From Bacteroidales bacterium (GTDB lineage Bacteria; Bacteroidota; Bacteroidia; Bacteroidales; UBA7960): 35,400 nucleotides of DNA. How positions within the stretch are numbered: the first letter of the stretch is position 1; every line of letters starts with the position of its first letter. Location: positions 1 to 35,400 of the forward strand of contig PWNO01000293.1 in NCBI GenBank assembly GCA_003557765.1, in the 5' to 3' direction. Below are positions 24,882 through 32,989 of this stretch, one piece after another. The notes beneath the pieces were generated by a model, which made no database searches, was not told the DNA's origin, and saw only the letters and a program-made list of their open reading frames with translations. The position numbers were made by a program, and so were the translations under genes.

Positions 24882-25694
24882 ATGCAATACGACCCCATCA
24901 AACGGCACCTGGGCAAACTGTTCAACTACAGGCCGTGGACCCGCAGGCTGTTTTATCGCCTGCTGGACATCCTGTTGTTACGCACTTGGCACATCCACAA
25001 GGCGTTGCGCCAGTTCAGCCGCATAAAAGGCTCAGGCCCGGTGCACGTCCTGGATGCCGGCAGCGGTTTTGGCCAGTACACCTGGCATATGGCCCGCAAA
25101 AATAAACATTGGCAGATCACTGCCATCGACATCAAAGCGGATGAAGTGAGCGAATGTCAGCAGTTTTTCAAGCAGGCCGGCAGGGAGGATGTCCGGTTCA
25201 TGGTCAAAGACCTCACCGAACATGTAGCCCCTGAAGCTTATGACCTGATTCTTTCGGTAGATGTGATGGAACACATCGAAGCAGATGAAAAGGCGTTACG
25301 CAACTTCTGTAAATCCCTCAGGCCCGGTGGGTTGCTCCTTATCAGCACCCCCTCAGACCAGGGGGGCAGCGATGTGCACCATCAGGAAGACCAGTCCTTC
25401 ATTGAAGAGCACGTGCGGGATGGCTACGGCAAAAAGGAGATTCGCCATAAGCTGCTTGCAGCTGGATTCGACCAGGTCGAGAGCCACTATACCTATGGGA
25501 AACCCGGCGGCCTGGCCTGGCGCATCTCGATGAAATATCCTATCCTCTGGCTTGGAAAATCCAAAGCCCTGTTGTTCGTTTTGCCTTTGTATTACCTGTT
25601 GACGATGCCCCTGGTGCTCCTGCTTAACCTGGCCGATTTGCAGGGCAGGCACAAAAGCGGCACCGGGCTGATGGTAAAGGCGTGGAAAAGCTAG
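24882..25694 (+). CDS. Class I SAM-dependent methyltransferase with C-terminal hydrophobic segment
   Basis: A 270-residue Rossmann-fold methyltransferase. SAM motif I is VLDAGSGFGQYTWHMA (about residues 50-65), motif II acidic residue follows in ITAIDIKADE, and LILSVDVMEHIEAD (about 122-135) is the usual motif IV region of the Methyltransf_11/UbiE-like group. After residue 210 comes a hydrophobic stretch, LLFVLPLYYLLTMPLVLLLN, that may sit on the membrane. The substrate is not evident: lipid, quinone or small-molecule methylation would fit the tail. It lies between rbfA and a LolC/E-type permease on the same strand. Confidence 0.85.
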   Translation: MQYDPIKRHLGKLFNYRPWTRRLFYRLLDILLLRTWHIHKALRQFSRIKGSGPVHVLDAGSGFGQYTWHMARKNKHWQITAIDIKADEVSECQQFFKQAGREDVRFMVKDLTEHVAPEAYDLILSVDVMEHIEADEKALRNFCKSLRPGGLLLISTPSDQGGSDVHHQEDQSFIEEHVRDGYGKKEIRHKLLAAGFDQVESHYTYGKPGGLAWRISMKYPILWLGKSKALLFVLPLYYLLTMPLVLLLNLADLQGRHKSGTGLMVKAWKS

Positions 25695-25766
25695 CCGGGA
25701 AATTTCGCCGTTTTGACAATTTGACTTTTTATCGTATCTTATCACATCCGCATTCTATAATCAATA

Positions 25767-27002
25767 ATGAAGCACTTCCCCCTGTATATCGCCTGGCGTT
25801 ATCTCTTTGCCAAAAAGCGGCACAACGCCATCAACATCCTGACGATGGTGTCGGTAGTAGGGGTTGCCGTGGGCACCATGGCCCTGGTAATCGTCCTGTC
25901 AGTATTCAATGGGTTTGAAAAGCTCATCCTGTCGCTTTTCCATGCCTTTCATCCCGACATGGAGATCAGCCTGGTGGAGGGAAAAACATTTTCTCCGGAC
26001 GAGTTGCCAGTCGAAGAGATCAAGCACATCCCCGGGGTCATCCACTACAGTGAGGTGCTCGAAGAGGCTGCGATGATCACATACCGCGACAGGCAGCACT
26101 TGGTGAGGATACGGGGCGTAGGACCAGCTTATGAACACATCACGGGAATCGACACCTTGCTGGTGCAGGGTGAGTATCTCCTTCGCGACAATGGCCGGGA
26201 TTACCTTTTGCCGGGACAGGGGGTGGCATGGATTGTCAATGCAAGCATTCACGACTACCTGAACCCCATAGATGTATATATCCCCCGGCGCGGACGCACG
26301 GCAGGACTCCACCCGGGTCGGGCGTTCAACAGTTCAAGCAATTATGCCAGTGGCATATTTGCCGTTCAGTCGGAATATGATACAGAATATGTGCTCGCCC
26401 CGATCCGGCTGATGCGCCGCCTGCTTGAGTATGAAAACGAAATCAGTTCACTGGTGATCCGCATCGATGAAGGATATAACCACAACAGGATACAGGAGCA
26501 GCTGCAACAGCTCGTCGGCCCGAAGTTTCAGGTGAGAAACCGCCTGCAGCAACAAGAGTTTCTCTACCGCGTAATGCGTTCAGAAAAATGGGCCATCTTT
26601 TTCATTCTCAGCTTTATCCTGGTCATTGCCAGTTTCAATGTGGTCGGATCGCTTACCATGCTGGTCATCGAAAAACGTCGCGACATTTCAGTGCTCCGAA
26701 GCATGGGCGCATCCCGGAAGCTGGTCAAACGCATCTTTCTGGCTGAAGGGTGCCTGATCAGCATGGCCGGGGCCCTTGGCGGGATATTCCTTGGAGGCCT
26801 GGTGTCGTGGTTGCAAATGCGCTTTGGGCTTGTTGCCCTTTACGCAGAAGGGACCTTTATCGTAGATGCTTACCCGGTAGATGTGCAGATGCCTGACCTC
26901 CTGCTTGTCGGCGCCACCGTATTCTGCATCGGCATGGTCGCCTCGCTCATCCCACTGCAGAATATGTGGAAAAAGATGGACCAACCTCCGGGTGGGGAAT
27001 AG
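25767..27002 (+). CDS. LolC/LolE-type ABC transporter permease
   Basis: A 411-residue permease of the FtsX/MacB superfamily. Residues 1-50 give the first TM helix (MVSVVGVAVGTMALVIVLSV) with the family start YIAWRYLFAKKRHNAINILTM, typical of lipoprotein-releasing permeases. A long periplasmic domain (about 50-265) follows, then three TM helices around WAIFFILSFILVIASFNVVG, LISMAGALGGIFLGGLVSWL and LLLVGATVFCIGMVASLIP. LolC/E extract lipoproteins from the inner membrane for delivery to LolA; a cognate LolD ATPase is not in the window. Family function is assigned by analogy. The 72-nt gap before it has no perfect promoter element, so readthrough from rbfA is likely. Confidence 0.85.
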   Translation: MKHFPLYIAWRYLFAKKRHNAINILTMVSVVGVAVGTMALVIVLSVFNGFEKLILSLFHAFHPDMEISLVEGKTFSPDELPVEEIKHIPGVIHYSEVLEEAAMITYRDRQHLVRIRGVGPAYEHITGIDTLLVQGEYLLRDNGRDYLLPGQGVAWIVNASIHDYLNPIDVYIPRRGRTAGLHPGRAFNSSSNYASGIFAVQSEYDTEYVLAPIRLMRRLLEYENEISSLVIRIDEGYNHNRIQEQLQQLVGPKFQVRNRLQQQEFLYRVMRSEKWAIFFILSFILVIASFNVVGSLTMLVIEKRRDISVLRSMGASRKLVKRIFLAEGCLISMAGALGGIFLGGLVSWLQMRFGLVALYAEGTFIVDAYPVDVQMPDLLLVGATVFCIGMVASLIPLQNMWKKMDQPPGGE

Positions 27003-27037
27003 ATCAGGGCCTTGGGGTGAATGAAGCCTTTGGATTC

Positions 27038-27061
27038 AACCTCAATCTTAACCTTAATCCC
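27038..27061 (+). repeat. Hexamer tandem array (AAYCTY), copy 1
   Basis: Four 6-nt units, AACCTC, AATCTT, AACCTT and AATCCC, in exact phase. The same kind of array occurs at 32966-32989. It runs directly into the TCCCG hairpin repeat at 27056. Confidence 0.5.
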
Positions 27062-27106
27062 GAATCGCTACACTCTCGGGACTTGCAGCTCGGGACTTCG
27101 CTGCCG
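27056..27106. repeat. TCCCG...CGGGA hairpin repeat, copy 2
   Basis: AATCCCGAATCGC, an 8-nt spacer and CTCGGGACTT form a stem (TCCCGA with TCGGGA) like the repeat at 6766-6813 read in the opposite orientation. A second GCTCGGGACTTCGCTG unit follows, as in copy 1. It lies downstream of the permease gene, between convergent genes. Confidence 0.55.
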
Positions 27107-27112
27107 CTCAGC

Positions 27113-27144
27113 CTTCTTGCTGCTTACTGCCTGCTTCTTCCTTC
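27113..27144. repeat. Heptamer repeat, short copy
   Basis: A degenerate CTGCTTA/CTGCCTG stretch of the same type as the heptamer arrays at 32341-32376 and 35248-35324. Only about three units are recognisable. Confidence 0.4.
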
Positions 27145-27166
27145 ATGCTCCCGTCTCCCAGAGCCC

Positions 27167-27232
27167 TTACCAGATGACCACATTCACAATCTCCCCCGGC
27201 ACCACAATTACTTTTCCGGGTACTTTACCGGA
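27167..27232 (-). pseudogene. Relic of the C-terminal end of leuS
   Basis: On the minus strand, in a frame different from pheT, the 21 codons before the TAA at 27167 read GKVPGKVIVVPGEIVNVVIW after a Ser (the frame begins right behind a TGA). This matches the end of leucyl-tRNA synthetase, where E. coli LeuS ends in VIYVPGKLLNLVVG as I remember it. The rest of leuS is absent: upstream lies the end of pheT. I infer that a rearrangement joined the pheT block to the last codons of leuS. The similarity is short, so chance cannot be excluded. Confidence 0.55.
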
Positions 27233-29690
27233 TCACGGCATCCAACTGTTTCTCATAGGTCTTGGCAAGTTTTTCCATTACCTTGTCCACCTCTTTGTCT
27301 TTGAGCGTGCGCTCAGGGTGTTGGAAGATAAACCGCACAGCATAACTCTTTTTCCCTTCACCCAACTTTTTGCGGTCTTCGAACACATCAAACAGGCTGA
27401 CTTCCTGCAGGATTTTCTTTTCCGCCGCAAATGCCAGCCTTTGCAACTCGGCAAAAGGCACCTCTTTGTCCAACAGCAGGGCAAAGTCGCGGCGCATGGC
27501 CGGGAACCGGGGCACTTCTTCATATGTTACTTCACTAACGCCCTGTTGTGTCACCAGGGCATCCCATTCGATCACCCCATAAAAGACATCATCATCCAGG
27601 TCAAAGGTCTTGACCATGTCCCGGGCCAGCAGCCCCATACGGCCCAGGTAAAGCTTCCCGTGGTAGATGTCCATGCCATAGGCAAAATGGGCCTGATCTG
27701 CAATCTCCTTGAGCTGCAGATCCGTTTCTTTCAACCCGAAGCGCCGGAACACGGCAATTGCCGCATTTTTCAAATCAAAGAAGCCCACTGGCTGTTCGTC
27801 TTCGTACCAGGTCTCCTCCTGCCGGTTTCCTGTCAGGAAGAGGCCAAGAACGAGGCGTTCCTGGTAAGCATCATGGGCTTTGCCCCCGGCTGGCACTGGC
27901 TTTTTGCCATATATTTTGCCAAACTCATACAGGCGCATGTGTTGTACCTTGCGGTTTTTGTTGTACGCAATGGTTTCCAGAGCACCGAATACAAGGCTTT
28001 GGCGCATCACATTCAGGTCCTGGCTTAGTGGGTTGACAATCGGTACAGAGCGGGCAGGGTCAAAACCAACGCTTTCATAATACACCCCTTTGGTCAGCGA
28101 GTTGTTCATGATCTCATAGAAGCCCCTGGCCGACAGCAGGTCTGCTATGGCGTTCTGCCAGGCCTCTTTGTCGGGAGAAGGCGAGGCAACCAGCGAAGTG
28201 GCCATTTTACCAGGAACTTCCACATTGTTGTATCCATAAATGCGAAGCAATTCTTCCACTACATCCGCTTCGCGCGTCACATCCACCCTGTAGGTGGGCA
28301 CGGCCACACACATCTCCTGTCCTTCCTCATGGATAATCTGAAAATCAAGGCTTTCCAAAATGTGTTTGATCTCTGCCACCGGGATATCCTTGCCGATGAG
28401 GGTACACACCCTGTCGTGGTTCAGGTCGATTTTCACTGGCAAGATCTCTTCGGGATAGACGTCCTGCACATCAGAGGTAATCTCGCCACCCGCCACCTCT
28501 TTGATCAGCATGGCCGCACGCTTTAGCGCATAAATGGTAATCTCGGGGTCGGCACCTCTTTCAAAGCGGAAAGATGCCTCGGTCTTCAGTCCGTGGTGTT
28601 TAGACGACTTGCGGATGGTAACCGGGTCGAAACAGGCGCTTTCCAGGAATACCCGTGTGGTTTTTTCTGTCACACCAGACCCGATACCCCCATAAATGCC
28701 AGCCATGCACATGGGATCTTTCACATTGCAAATCATCAGGTCTTCCCCTGTCAGCTCCAATTTCTCTTCATCCAGGGTTTCAAAAACGGTGCCGGCAGTT
28801 GACTTCCTCACGACTACCTGGTTCCCTGTAATGGCGTCCACATCAAAAGCATGCAGGGGTTGTCCCATCTCCTGCAACACGAAGTTGGTGATGTCGACCA
28901 CGTTATTGATGGGTTTTTGACCGACGGCCATCAGTTTATCCTTCAGCCACTGCGGCGACTCCTGAACAGTCAGACCTGAGAGAGTCAGGCTGCTGTATCG
29001 CGGGCACGCTTTCGGGTCTTCGATGGTCACAGGAATCAGCAGGTCATTGTTGTCGGCCTTGAAGCCGGACACGTCCGGCCAAAGCACGGGATTCTTCTGC
29101 TGGTTTTGGTGTGACAACACGGCTGCCACATCCCTTGCCGCTCCAATGTGGGAAGCACCATCAATCCGGTTGGGCGTCAGGCCAATCTCATACACCCAGT
29201 CGCTGGTTACCTGGAAGAATTCCGCTGCGGGCATCCCCACCGGTGTGCCTTCGGGCAGCACCATGATGCCTTCGTGCGAGTCGCCCAGCCCCAGTTCGTC
29301 TTCGGCACATATCATGCCCTCCGAGACTTCGCCGCGGATCTTTGCTTTTTTTATGGGAAACTCGCCTTTAGCGGTGTATAGCGTGCTTCCGGGCAGAGCC
29401 ACCACGACCATCTGGCCGGCAGCCACATTGGGTGCACCACATACGATAGGCAGGTGCCTGTCGCCACCTACGTCGACGGCAGTCAGGCTTAGTTTGTCGG
29501 CATTGGGATGCGACTCACAGGTTACGACTTTGCCAGTCACCACGCCCTGCAGGCCTCCTTTTACAGACTCATACTGCTCCAGTGATTCCACTTCAAGTCC
29601 GCTGTCGGTAAGTAGCTGCGACAGCGCTTCGGGCGACATATCGGTGTCCACATAGTTCTTTAACCAGCTATAGGAAATAAGCATTGACAA
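27225..29690 (-). CDS. pheT: Phenylalanyl-tRNA synthetase beta subunit
   Basis: An 821-residue beta subunit of the alpha2-beta2 enzyme that charges tRNA-Phe. From the N-terminus: the start ISYSWLKNYVDTDMSPEALS, the EMAP-like tRNA-binding domain (GVVTGKVVTCESHPNADKLS, about 48-67), B3/B4 editing domain (about 210-385), B5 domain (about 405-480), the catalytic-like core, and the FDX-ACB anticodon-binding domain at the C-terminus (FPAMRRDFALLLD to DAVIR, about 728-821). The length is normal. pheS is not adjacent, which is common in Bacteroidota. The stop codon at 27225 lies inside the leuS-like relic, in another frame. Confidence 0.97.
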   Translation of the reverse strand: MSMLISYSWLKNYVDTDMSPEALSQLLTDSGLEVESLEQYESVKGGLQGVVTGKVVTCESHPNADKLSLTAVDVGGDRHLPIVCGAPNVAAGQMVVVALPGSTLYTAKGEFPIKKAKIRGEVSEGMICAEDELGLGDSHEGIMVLPEGTPVGMPAAEFFQVTSDWVYEIGLTPNRIDGASHIGAARDVAAVLSHQNQQKNPVLWPDVSGFKADNNDLLIPVTIEDPKACPRYSSLTLSGLTVQESPQWLKDKLMAVGQKPINNVVDITNFVLQEMGQPLHAFDVDAITGNQVVVRKSTAGTVFETLDEEKLELTGEDLMICNVKDPMCMAGIYGGIGSGVTEKTTRVFLESACFDPVTIRKSSKHHGLKTEASFRFERGADPEITIYALKRAAMLIKEVAGGEITSDVQDVYPEEILPVKIDLNHDRVCTLIGKDIPVAEIKHILESLDFQIIHEEGQEMCVAVPTYRVDVTREADVVEELLRIYGYNNVEVPGKMATSLVASPSPDKEAWQNAIADLLSARGFYEIMNNSLTKGVYYESVGFDPARSVPIVNPLSQDLNVMRQSLVFGALETIAYNKNRKVQHMRLYEFGKIYGKKPVPAGGKAHDAYQERLVLGLFLTGNRQEETWYEDEQPVGFFDLKNAAIAVFRRFGLKETDLQLKEIADQAHFAYGMDIYHGKLYLGRMGLLARDMVKTFDLDDDVFYGVIEWDALVTQQGVSEVTYEEVPRFPAMRRDFALLLDKEVPFAELQRLAFAAEKKILQEVSLFDVFEDRKKLGEGKKSYAVRFIFQHPERTLKDKEVDKVMEKLAKTYEKQLDAVIR

Positions 29691-29728
29691 ATGGATTTAT
29701 TCTGTTGCATATCAATAATTAGTGCTTG

Positions 29729-29736
29729 CAAAAATA
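29729..29736 (-). promoter_or_regulatory. -7 element of pheT
   Basis: TATTTTTG on the minus strand is a perfect TAnnTTTG. It lies in the 53-nt gap between the rRNA methyltransferase and pheT and predicts a leader of about 33 nt. No -33 element is clear. Confidence 0.45.
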
Positions 29737-29743
29737 AGCAAAA

Positions 29744-30913
29744 TCAGGAAGAGGAAGTGCGTTTGCGATGCGCCTTATGCGAGCCGCCGAAGAGTTCATA
29801 AATGTTATAGGCGGCTTTAAGCGGGCCGTTGTATACCTGGAACTTACGTCTGGGTTTGAGCCCGAGGTGCTTCATGGCGTTCAGGTCGGCACTGATCACG
29901 CCTGCCGTATAGCCCTGGAAACGATTTTTAAGGATGTCGCCGATGTGAATGTACAACGCCCGGGTGTCGCGCGCAGTCATACGGTGCCCGTATGGCGGGT
30001 TCAGCATCACCCAGCCTGATTTTTCTTTGGGATGGTAGGAAAAGAAGTCCTGTTTTTTTACCTGGATGCTGCCAAGCAGTCCGGCATTCATCAGGTTTTG
30101 CCTGGTGAGGTCGAGCATCATGCCTTTGATGTCGCTGGCGATCACGGGGACCTTCAGGGCTTGCTGCGCCTCCCTTGCCTTGGTCCGGAGCTCCTCGAAG
30201 AGCTTCGGGCTGTAGTCGTTCCAATGCGCAAAGCCAAATTCCCGGCGGTCGGCTCCCGGGGCAATGCGGGCAGCCATCATGGCCGCCTCGATCGAAAAGG
30301 TGCCACTGCCACACATCGGGTCCAGGAAGGGACTTTCCATGTCCCAGCCGGAAAGCTTGATCAGTCCGGCAGCCAGCACTTCGTTGATGGGGGCTCGGCC
30401 ACCGCTGCGGCGATAGCCACGCTTAAACAACGCGTCGCCGCTGCTGTCCAGGGAAACCTTGCATTGGTCTGCATTGACACTCACCACGATACGCACATTA
30501 GCCGCAGCTGTATCCACATTCGGGCGCCGTCCGTGTACTTCCTGGAAACGGTCTACGATGGCATCCTTGCTGAGCTGTGCCAGAAACATGGTGTTGTTAA
30601 ACACTTCGGAGTCGTAGGCAGTGGCAATCACGGAGATGGTCTTTTCCGGGGCAAAGAGTTCCGGCCAAGCCACCTCTTTCATTTGCGCATAGTAGTCGTC
30701 TTTGTTTTCAAAGCTGAAGGAGGTCAGTGGTTTGAGGATGCTCACGGCGGTGCGCAGCCAGATGTTAGCCTGGTAAAGCAGGGCCTGGTCTCCGGAAAAG
30801 GAGGCCGCCCGCCGCAAGATGCTGACATCCTCAGCACCAAGCGCACGCAACTCATCTGCAAGCACAGGCTCAAGCCCGGTCAGTGTTTTGGCAATAAAAG
30901 GGTTCTTTTGCAT
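29744..30913 (-). CDS. THUMP-domain rRNA guanine-N2-methyltransferase (RlmL-type)
   Basis: A 389-residue protein like the N-terminal half of E. coli RlmL, which methylates G2445 of 23S rRNA. The N-terminus carries the family start FIAKTLTGLEPVLADELRALG and a THUMP RNA-binding domain (about 50-160). The Rossmann domain has motif I in DPMCGSGTFSIEAAMMAARI (about 202-221) and the catalytic NPPYGHRM (about 308-315), which marks N-methylation of a base amino group. The C-terminal RlmK half of E. coli RlmKL is absent, as in most bacteria outside the gammaproteobacteria. It starts 7 nt after hutI and is probably cotranscribed with it. Confidence 0.88.
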   Translation of the reverse strand: MQKNPFIAKTLTGLEPVLADELRALGAEDVSILRRAASFSGDQALLYQANIWLRTAVSILKPLTSFSFENKDDYYAQMKEVAWPELFAPEKTISVIATAYDSEVFNNTMFLAQLSKDAIVDRFQEVHGRRPNVDTAAANVRIVVSVNADQCKVSLDSSGDALFKRGYRRSGGRAPINEVLAAGLIKLSGWDMESPFLDPMCGSGTFSIEAAMMAARIAPGADRREFGFAHWNDYSPKLFEELRTKAREAQQALKVPVIASDIKGMMLDLTRQNLMNAGLLGSIQVKKQDFFSYHPKEKSGWVMLNPPYGHRMTARDTRALYIHIGDILKNRFQGYTAGVISADLNAMKHLGLKPRRKFQVYNGPLKAAYNIYELFGGSHKAHRKRTSSS

Positions 30914-30920
30914 CTGCTGG

Positions 30921-32177
30921 TTATATCTTCCCGTTGAGGATCACCTGTTCCACTTTATTGCTTCCGTAAGCATAAGGTAAAAAGGCATAGGTAGGAATGC
31001 GTTTGGTGATAATCAGGTTGGCCTTCTTGCCGAGGGCTATGCTTCCCAGCTCATCCTGCACGCCCATGGCATACGCACCATTCAAGGTCACAGCGTGGAT
31101 CACTTCCTCCGGAAGCATCTTCATCTTGATGCTGCCAAGCGACATCACAAACTGCATGTTTCCTGACGGGGAAGAGCCAGGGTTGTAGTCACTGGCCATG
31201 GCCACAGGCAACCCACTGTCGATCATTTTGCGGGCGGGCGGCCATACCATCTCCAGGAAAAAAGCAGCGCCTGGCAACAGGGTGGGCATGGTGTTGCTGC
31301 CTTTCAGCGCCCTGATCTCCTCCTCACCGGTAAACTCCAGGTGGTCTACAGAAAGTGCGTCGTACTTGACGCCCACCTGGATGCCTCCCGAGTAGTCGAG
31401 CTCGTTAGCGTGCAGTTTGGGCTTCAACCCATGTTTCATCCCCGCCATCAGCATGCGATCTGTTTCTTCCACCGTAAAAAACCCGCGGTCACAGAACACG
31501 TCGATGTAGTCGGCCAACTCTTCGCCTGCCACCCTGGGGATCATCTCTTCGATGATCAAATCCACATAGTCGCCCTGCCGCTGCTTATATTCCGCCGGCA
31601 CAGCGTGTGCGCCCAGGAAGGTAGATTTGATGGTGATGGAACTCAGCTCTTTGAGCTTTCGGATAACCCGTAGCATCTTCAACTCACTCTCGGTGGTGAG
31701 TCCGTAACCGCTTTTGATCTCCACGGCTCCGGTACCCAAAGCCTGCACTTCCTCAAGTCTTTCAAGCGCCTGTTCAACCAACTGCAGCTCACTGGCTTCC
31801 TGCATCCTCTGAGCTGAGTTCAGGATGCCACCGCCCCGCTTGGCGATCTCCTCGTAACTTAGTCCGCGGATCTTGTCAATGTATTCGATCTCGCGGCTGC
31901 CATCATACACAATGTGGGTGTGCGAATCACAAAAGGCTGGCATCACCATCCTGCCGGTGGCATCTAACTCGTGGACATCATCACGCCCCGAAAACTTCAC
32001 AAAATCACTCTCCGCAAAGTCGCTCATGCTGCCATAGCCCTTGATGACACCTTCGTCAACAAACAAATAGGCATTTTCCTGTAATGGAAGTGTTGCCATC
32101 TCTTTTCCCGCAACCCAAATGCGTTTGTCAGGATCGATCTGCAGCAATGCTTTGATGTTTCTGATCAATATCTTCAT
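30921..32177 (-). CDS. hutI: Imidazolonepropionase
   Basis: Hydrolyses 4-imidazolone-5-propanoate to N-formimino-L-glutamate, the third step of histidine degradation. A 418-residue amidohydrolase with CDSHTHIVYDGSRE (the HxH zinc ligands, about 75-88), GAHAVPAEYK (about 188-197), LHANELDYSGG (about 245-255) and MASDYNPGSSPSGNM (about 323-337), all family-typical. Length matches known HutI. No hutH, hutU or functional hutG is in the window; the pathway's other enzymes must be elsewhere. It is followed after 7 nt by the rRNA methyltransferase gene. Confidence 0.96.
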   Translation of the reverse strand: MKILIRNIKALLQIDPDKRIWVAGKEMATLPLQENAYLFVDEGVIKGYGSMSDFAESDFVKFSGRDDVHELDATGRMVMPAFCDSHTHIVYDGSREIEYIDKIRGLSYEEIAKRGGGILNSAQRMQEASELQLVEQALERLEEVQALGTGAVEIKSGYGLTTESELKMLRVIRKLKELSSITIKSTFLGAHAVPAEYKQRQGDYVDLIIEEMIPRVAGEELADYIDVFCDRGFFTVEETDRMLMAGMKHGLKPKLHANELDYSGGIQVGVKYDALSVDHLEFTGEEEIRALKGSNTMPTLLPGAAFFLEMVWPPARKMIDSGLPVAMASDYNPGSSPSGNMQFVMSLGSIKMKMLPEEVIHAVTLNGAYAMGVQDELGSIALGKKANLIITKRIPTYAFLPYAYGSNKVEQVILNGKI

Positions 32178-32192
32178 AAGTTTTTTATAAAA

Positions 32193-32256
32193 GACAAAAG
32201 GACAAAAAGTCCAAAGGTCGAAAGGTCTAAAGGTCTAAAAGTACGGGTTTGCAGTG
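32193..32256 (-). repeat. CACTGCAAACCCG module plus six octamers
   Basis: On the minus strand CACTGCAAACCCG (32256-32244) is followed by TAC and six 8-nt units of the NTTTnGNC type (32240-32193), the same order and orientation relative to the genes as the copy at 3182-3253. It lies 16 nt before the hutI start codon. Confidence 0.75.
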
Positions 32257-32263
32257 AGTTGTG

Positions 32264-32311
32264 CCTTTAACCCCATAAGCCTTTAACTCCTTAACCCACT
32301 AACTCCTATAC
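32264..32311. repeat. Second octamer array in the same spacer
   Basis: Six 8-nt units in exact phase: CCTTTAAC, CCCATAAG, CCTTTAAC, TCCTTAAC, CCACTAAC and TCCTATAC. Read on the minus strand it precedes the CACTGCAAACCCG module, like the array at 3071-3102. Confidence 0.55.
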
Positions 32312-32340
32312 TTTCTTGCCAAAAGATAAAAGCCAACAGC

Positions 32341-32376
32341 CTGCTTCCTGCTTACTGCTTACTGCCTTCTTACTAC
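32341..32376. repeat. Heptamer tandem array
   Basis: Units CTGCTTC, CTGCTTA, CTGCTTA, CTGCCTT and CTTACTA follow each other without a phase break. Same type as 35248-35324. It lies between the SPOR-domain gene and the octamer arrays. Confidence 0.6.
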
Positions 32377-32404
32377 CTGCTCCCAGCTTCCAGCGAACAG
32401 CCAC

Positions 32405-32845
32405 TTAGTCCGCCCGGATCAACAACCAGACATCATGGTATTCAGGGTAGTTTCTTCTGATATGCGCAATGCGCCTGCGGGCGGGGGCCTCTTCCTGGTA
32501 TGAGTCTACGGAGACGCGATTAAACCCGGTCTCTGAGAGCAAGATGGTTGGACTGAAGTTCTGACCCCGCAAGGTGACCATGAAGTTTTCTGCGTTACTT
32601 CTTTCGATGAAGCTTCCCACGATCACAAAATAGGTGTTGTCGTCCTGGGTGGCCTGATCTTCTTCCCTTTCGAATGTGAAGCTTTCTTCAACAACCCTTA
32701 TGTCTGCTGGTTCAGGTTCAGTGACCGGTTCAGGGATAGTTTCTTCTTCAGGAACAGGTGGTGGTTCTGCAGGAACCATGTCTTGTGAGCGACAGGCTAC
32801 CATCAGCATGCTGATGGAAAGCAATAGAATGAATAGTTTGTTCAT
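32405..32845 (-). CDS. SPOR-domain lipoprotein
   Basis: A 146-residue lipoprotein: lipobox MVAC puts the acylated cysteine at residue 18. Residues 22-50 are a Pro/Glu-rich linker (repeated PEP motifs). Residues about 70-146 look like a SPOR domain: YFVIVGSFIERSNAENFM opens the fold, then FSPTILLSETGFNRVSVDSY, ending HDVWLLIRAD. SPOR domains bind denuded glycan strands of peptidoglycan, often at the division site. Exact role unknown. It stands alone, with a repeat-filled spacer on its downstream side. Confidence 0.85.
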   Translation of the reverse strand: MNKLFILLLSISMLMVACRSQDMVPAEPPPVPEEETIPEPVTEPEPADIRVVEESFTFEREEDQATQDDNTYFVIVGSFIERSNAENFMVTLRGQNFSPTILLSETGFNRVSVDSYQEEAPARRRIAHIRRNYPEYHDVWLLIRAD

Positions 32846-32965
32846 GTGTGTATAATTTTCAACGGGTTGTTAAATTTTATTCGTGTTTATTGCAAAAGTT
32901 CAAGCGTTTTCTGAGTTTCAAACTACAAGCCTCAAACCCCATCACACAGCGACCCCCTCATCAAT

Positions 32966-32989
32966 AATCTTAACCTCAACCTTAGCCTT
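32966..32989. repeat. Hexamer tandem array (AAYCTY), copy 2
   Basis: AATCTT, AACCTC, AACCTT and AGCCTT in phase, reaching into the stop codon of the methylmalonyl-CoA mutase gene. It resembles the array at 27038-27061. Confidence 0.5.

Noticed and set aside
27021..28028. 335-codon plus-strand open frame across the pheT 3' end
   Set aside because: It starts in the repeat-filled spacer and then mirrors the FDX-ACB domain of pheT; no family features.
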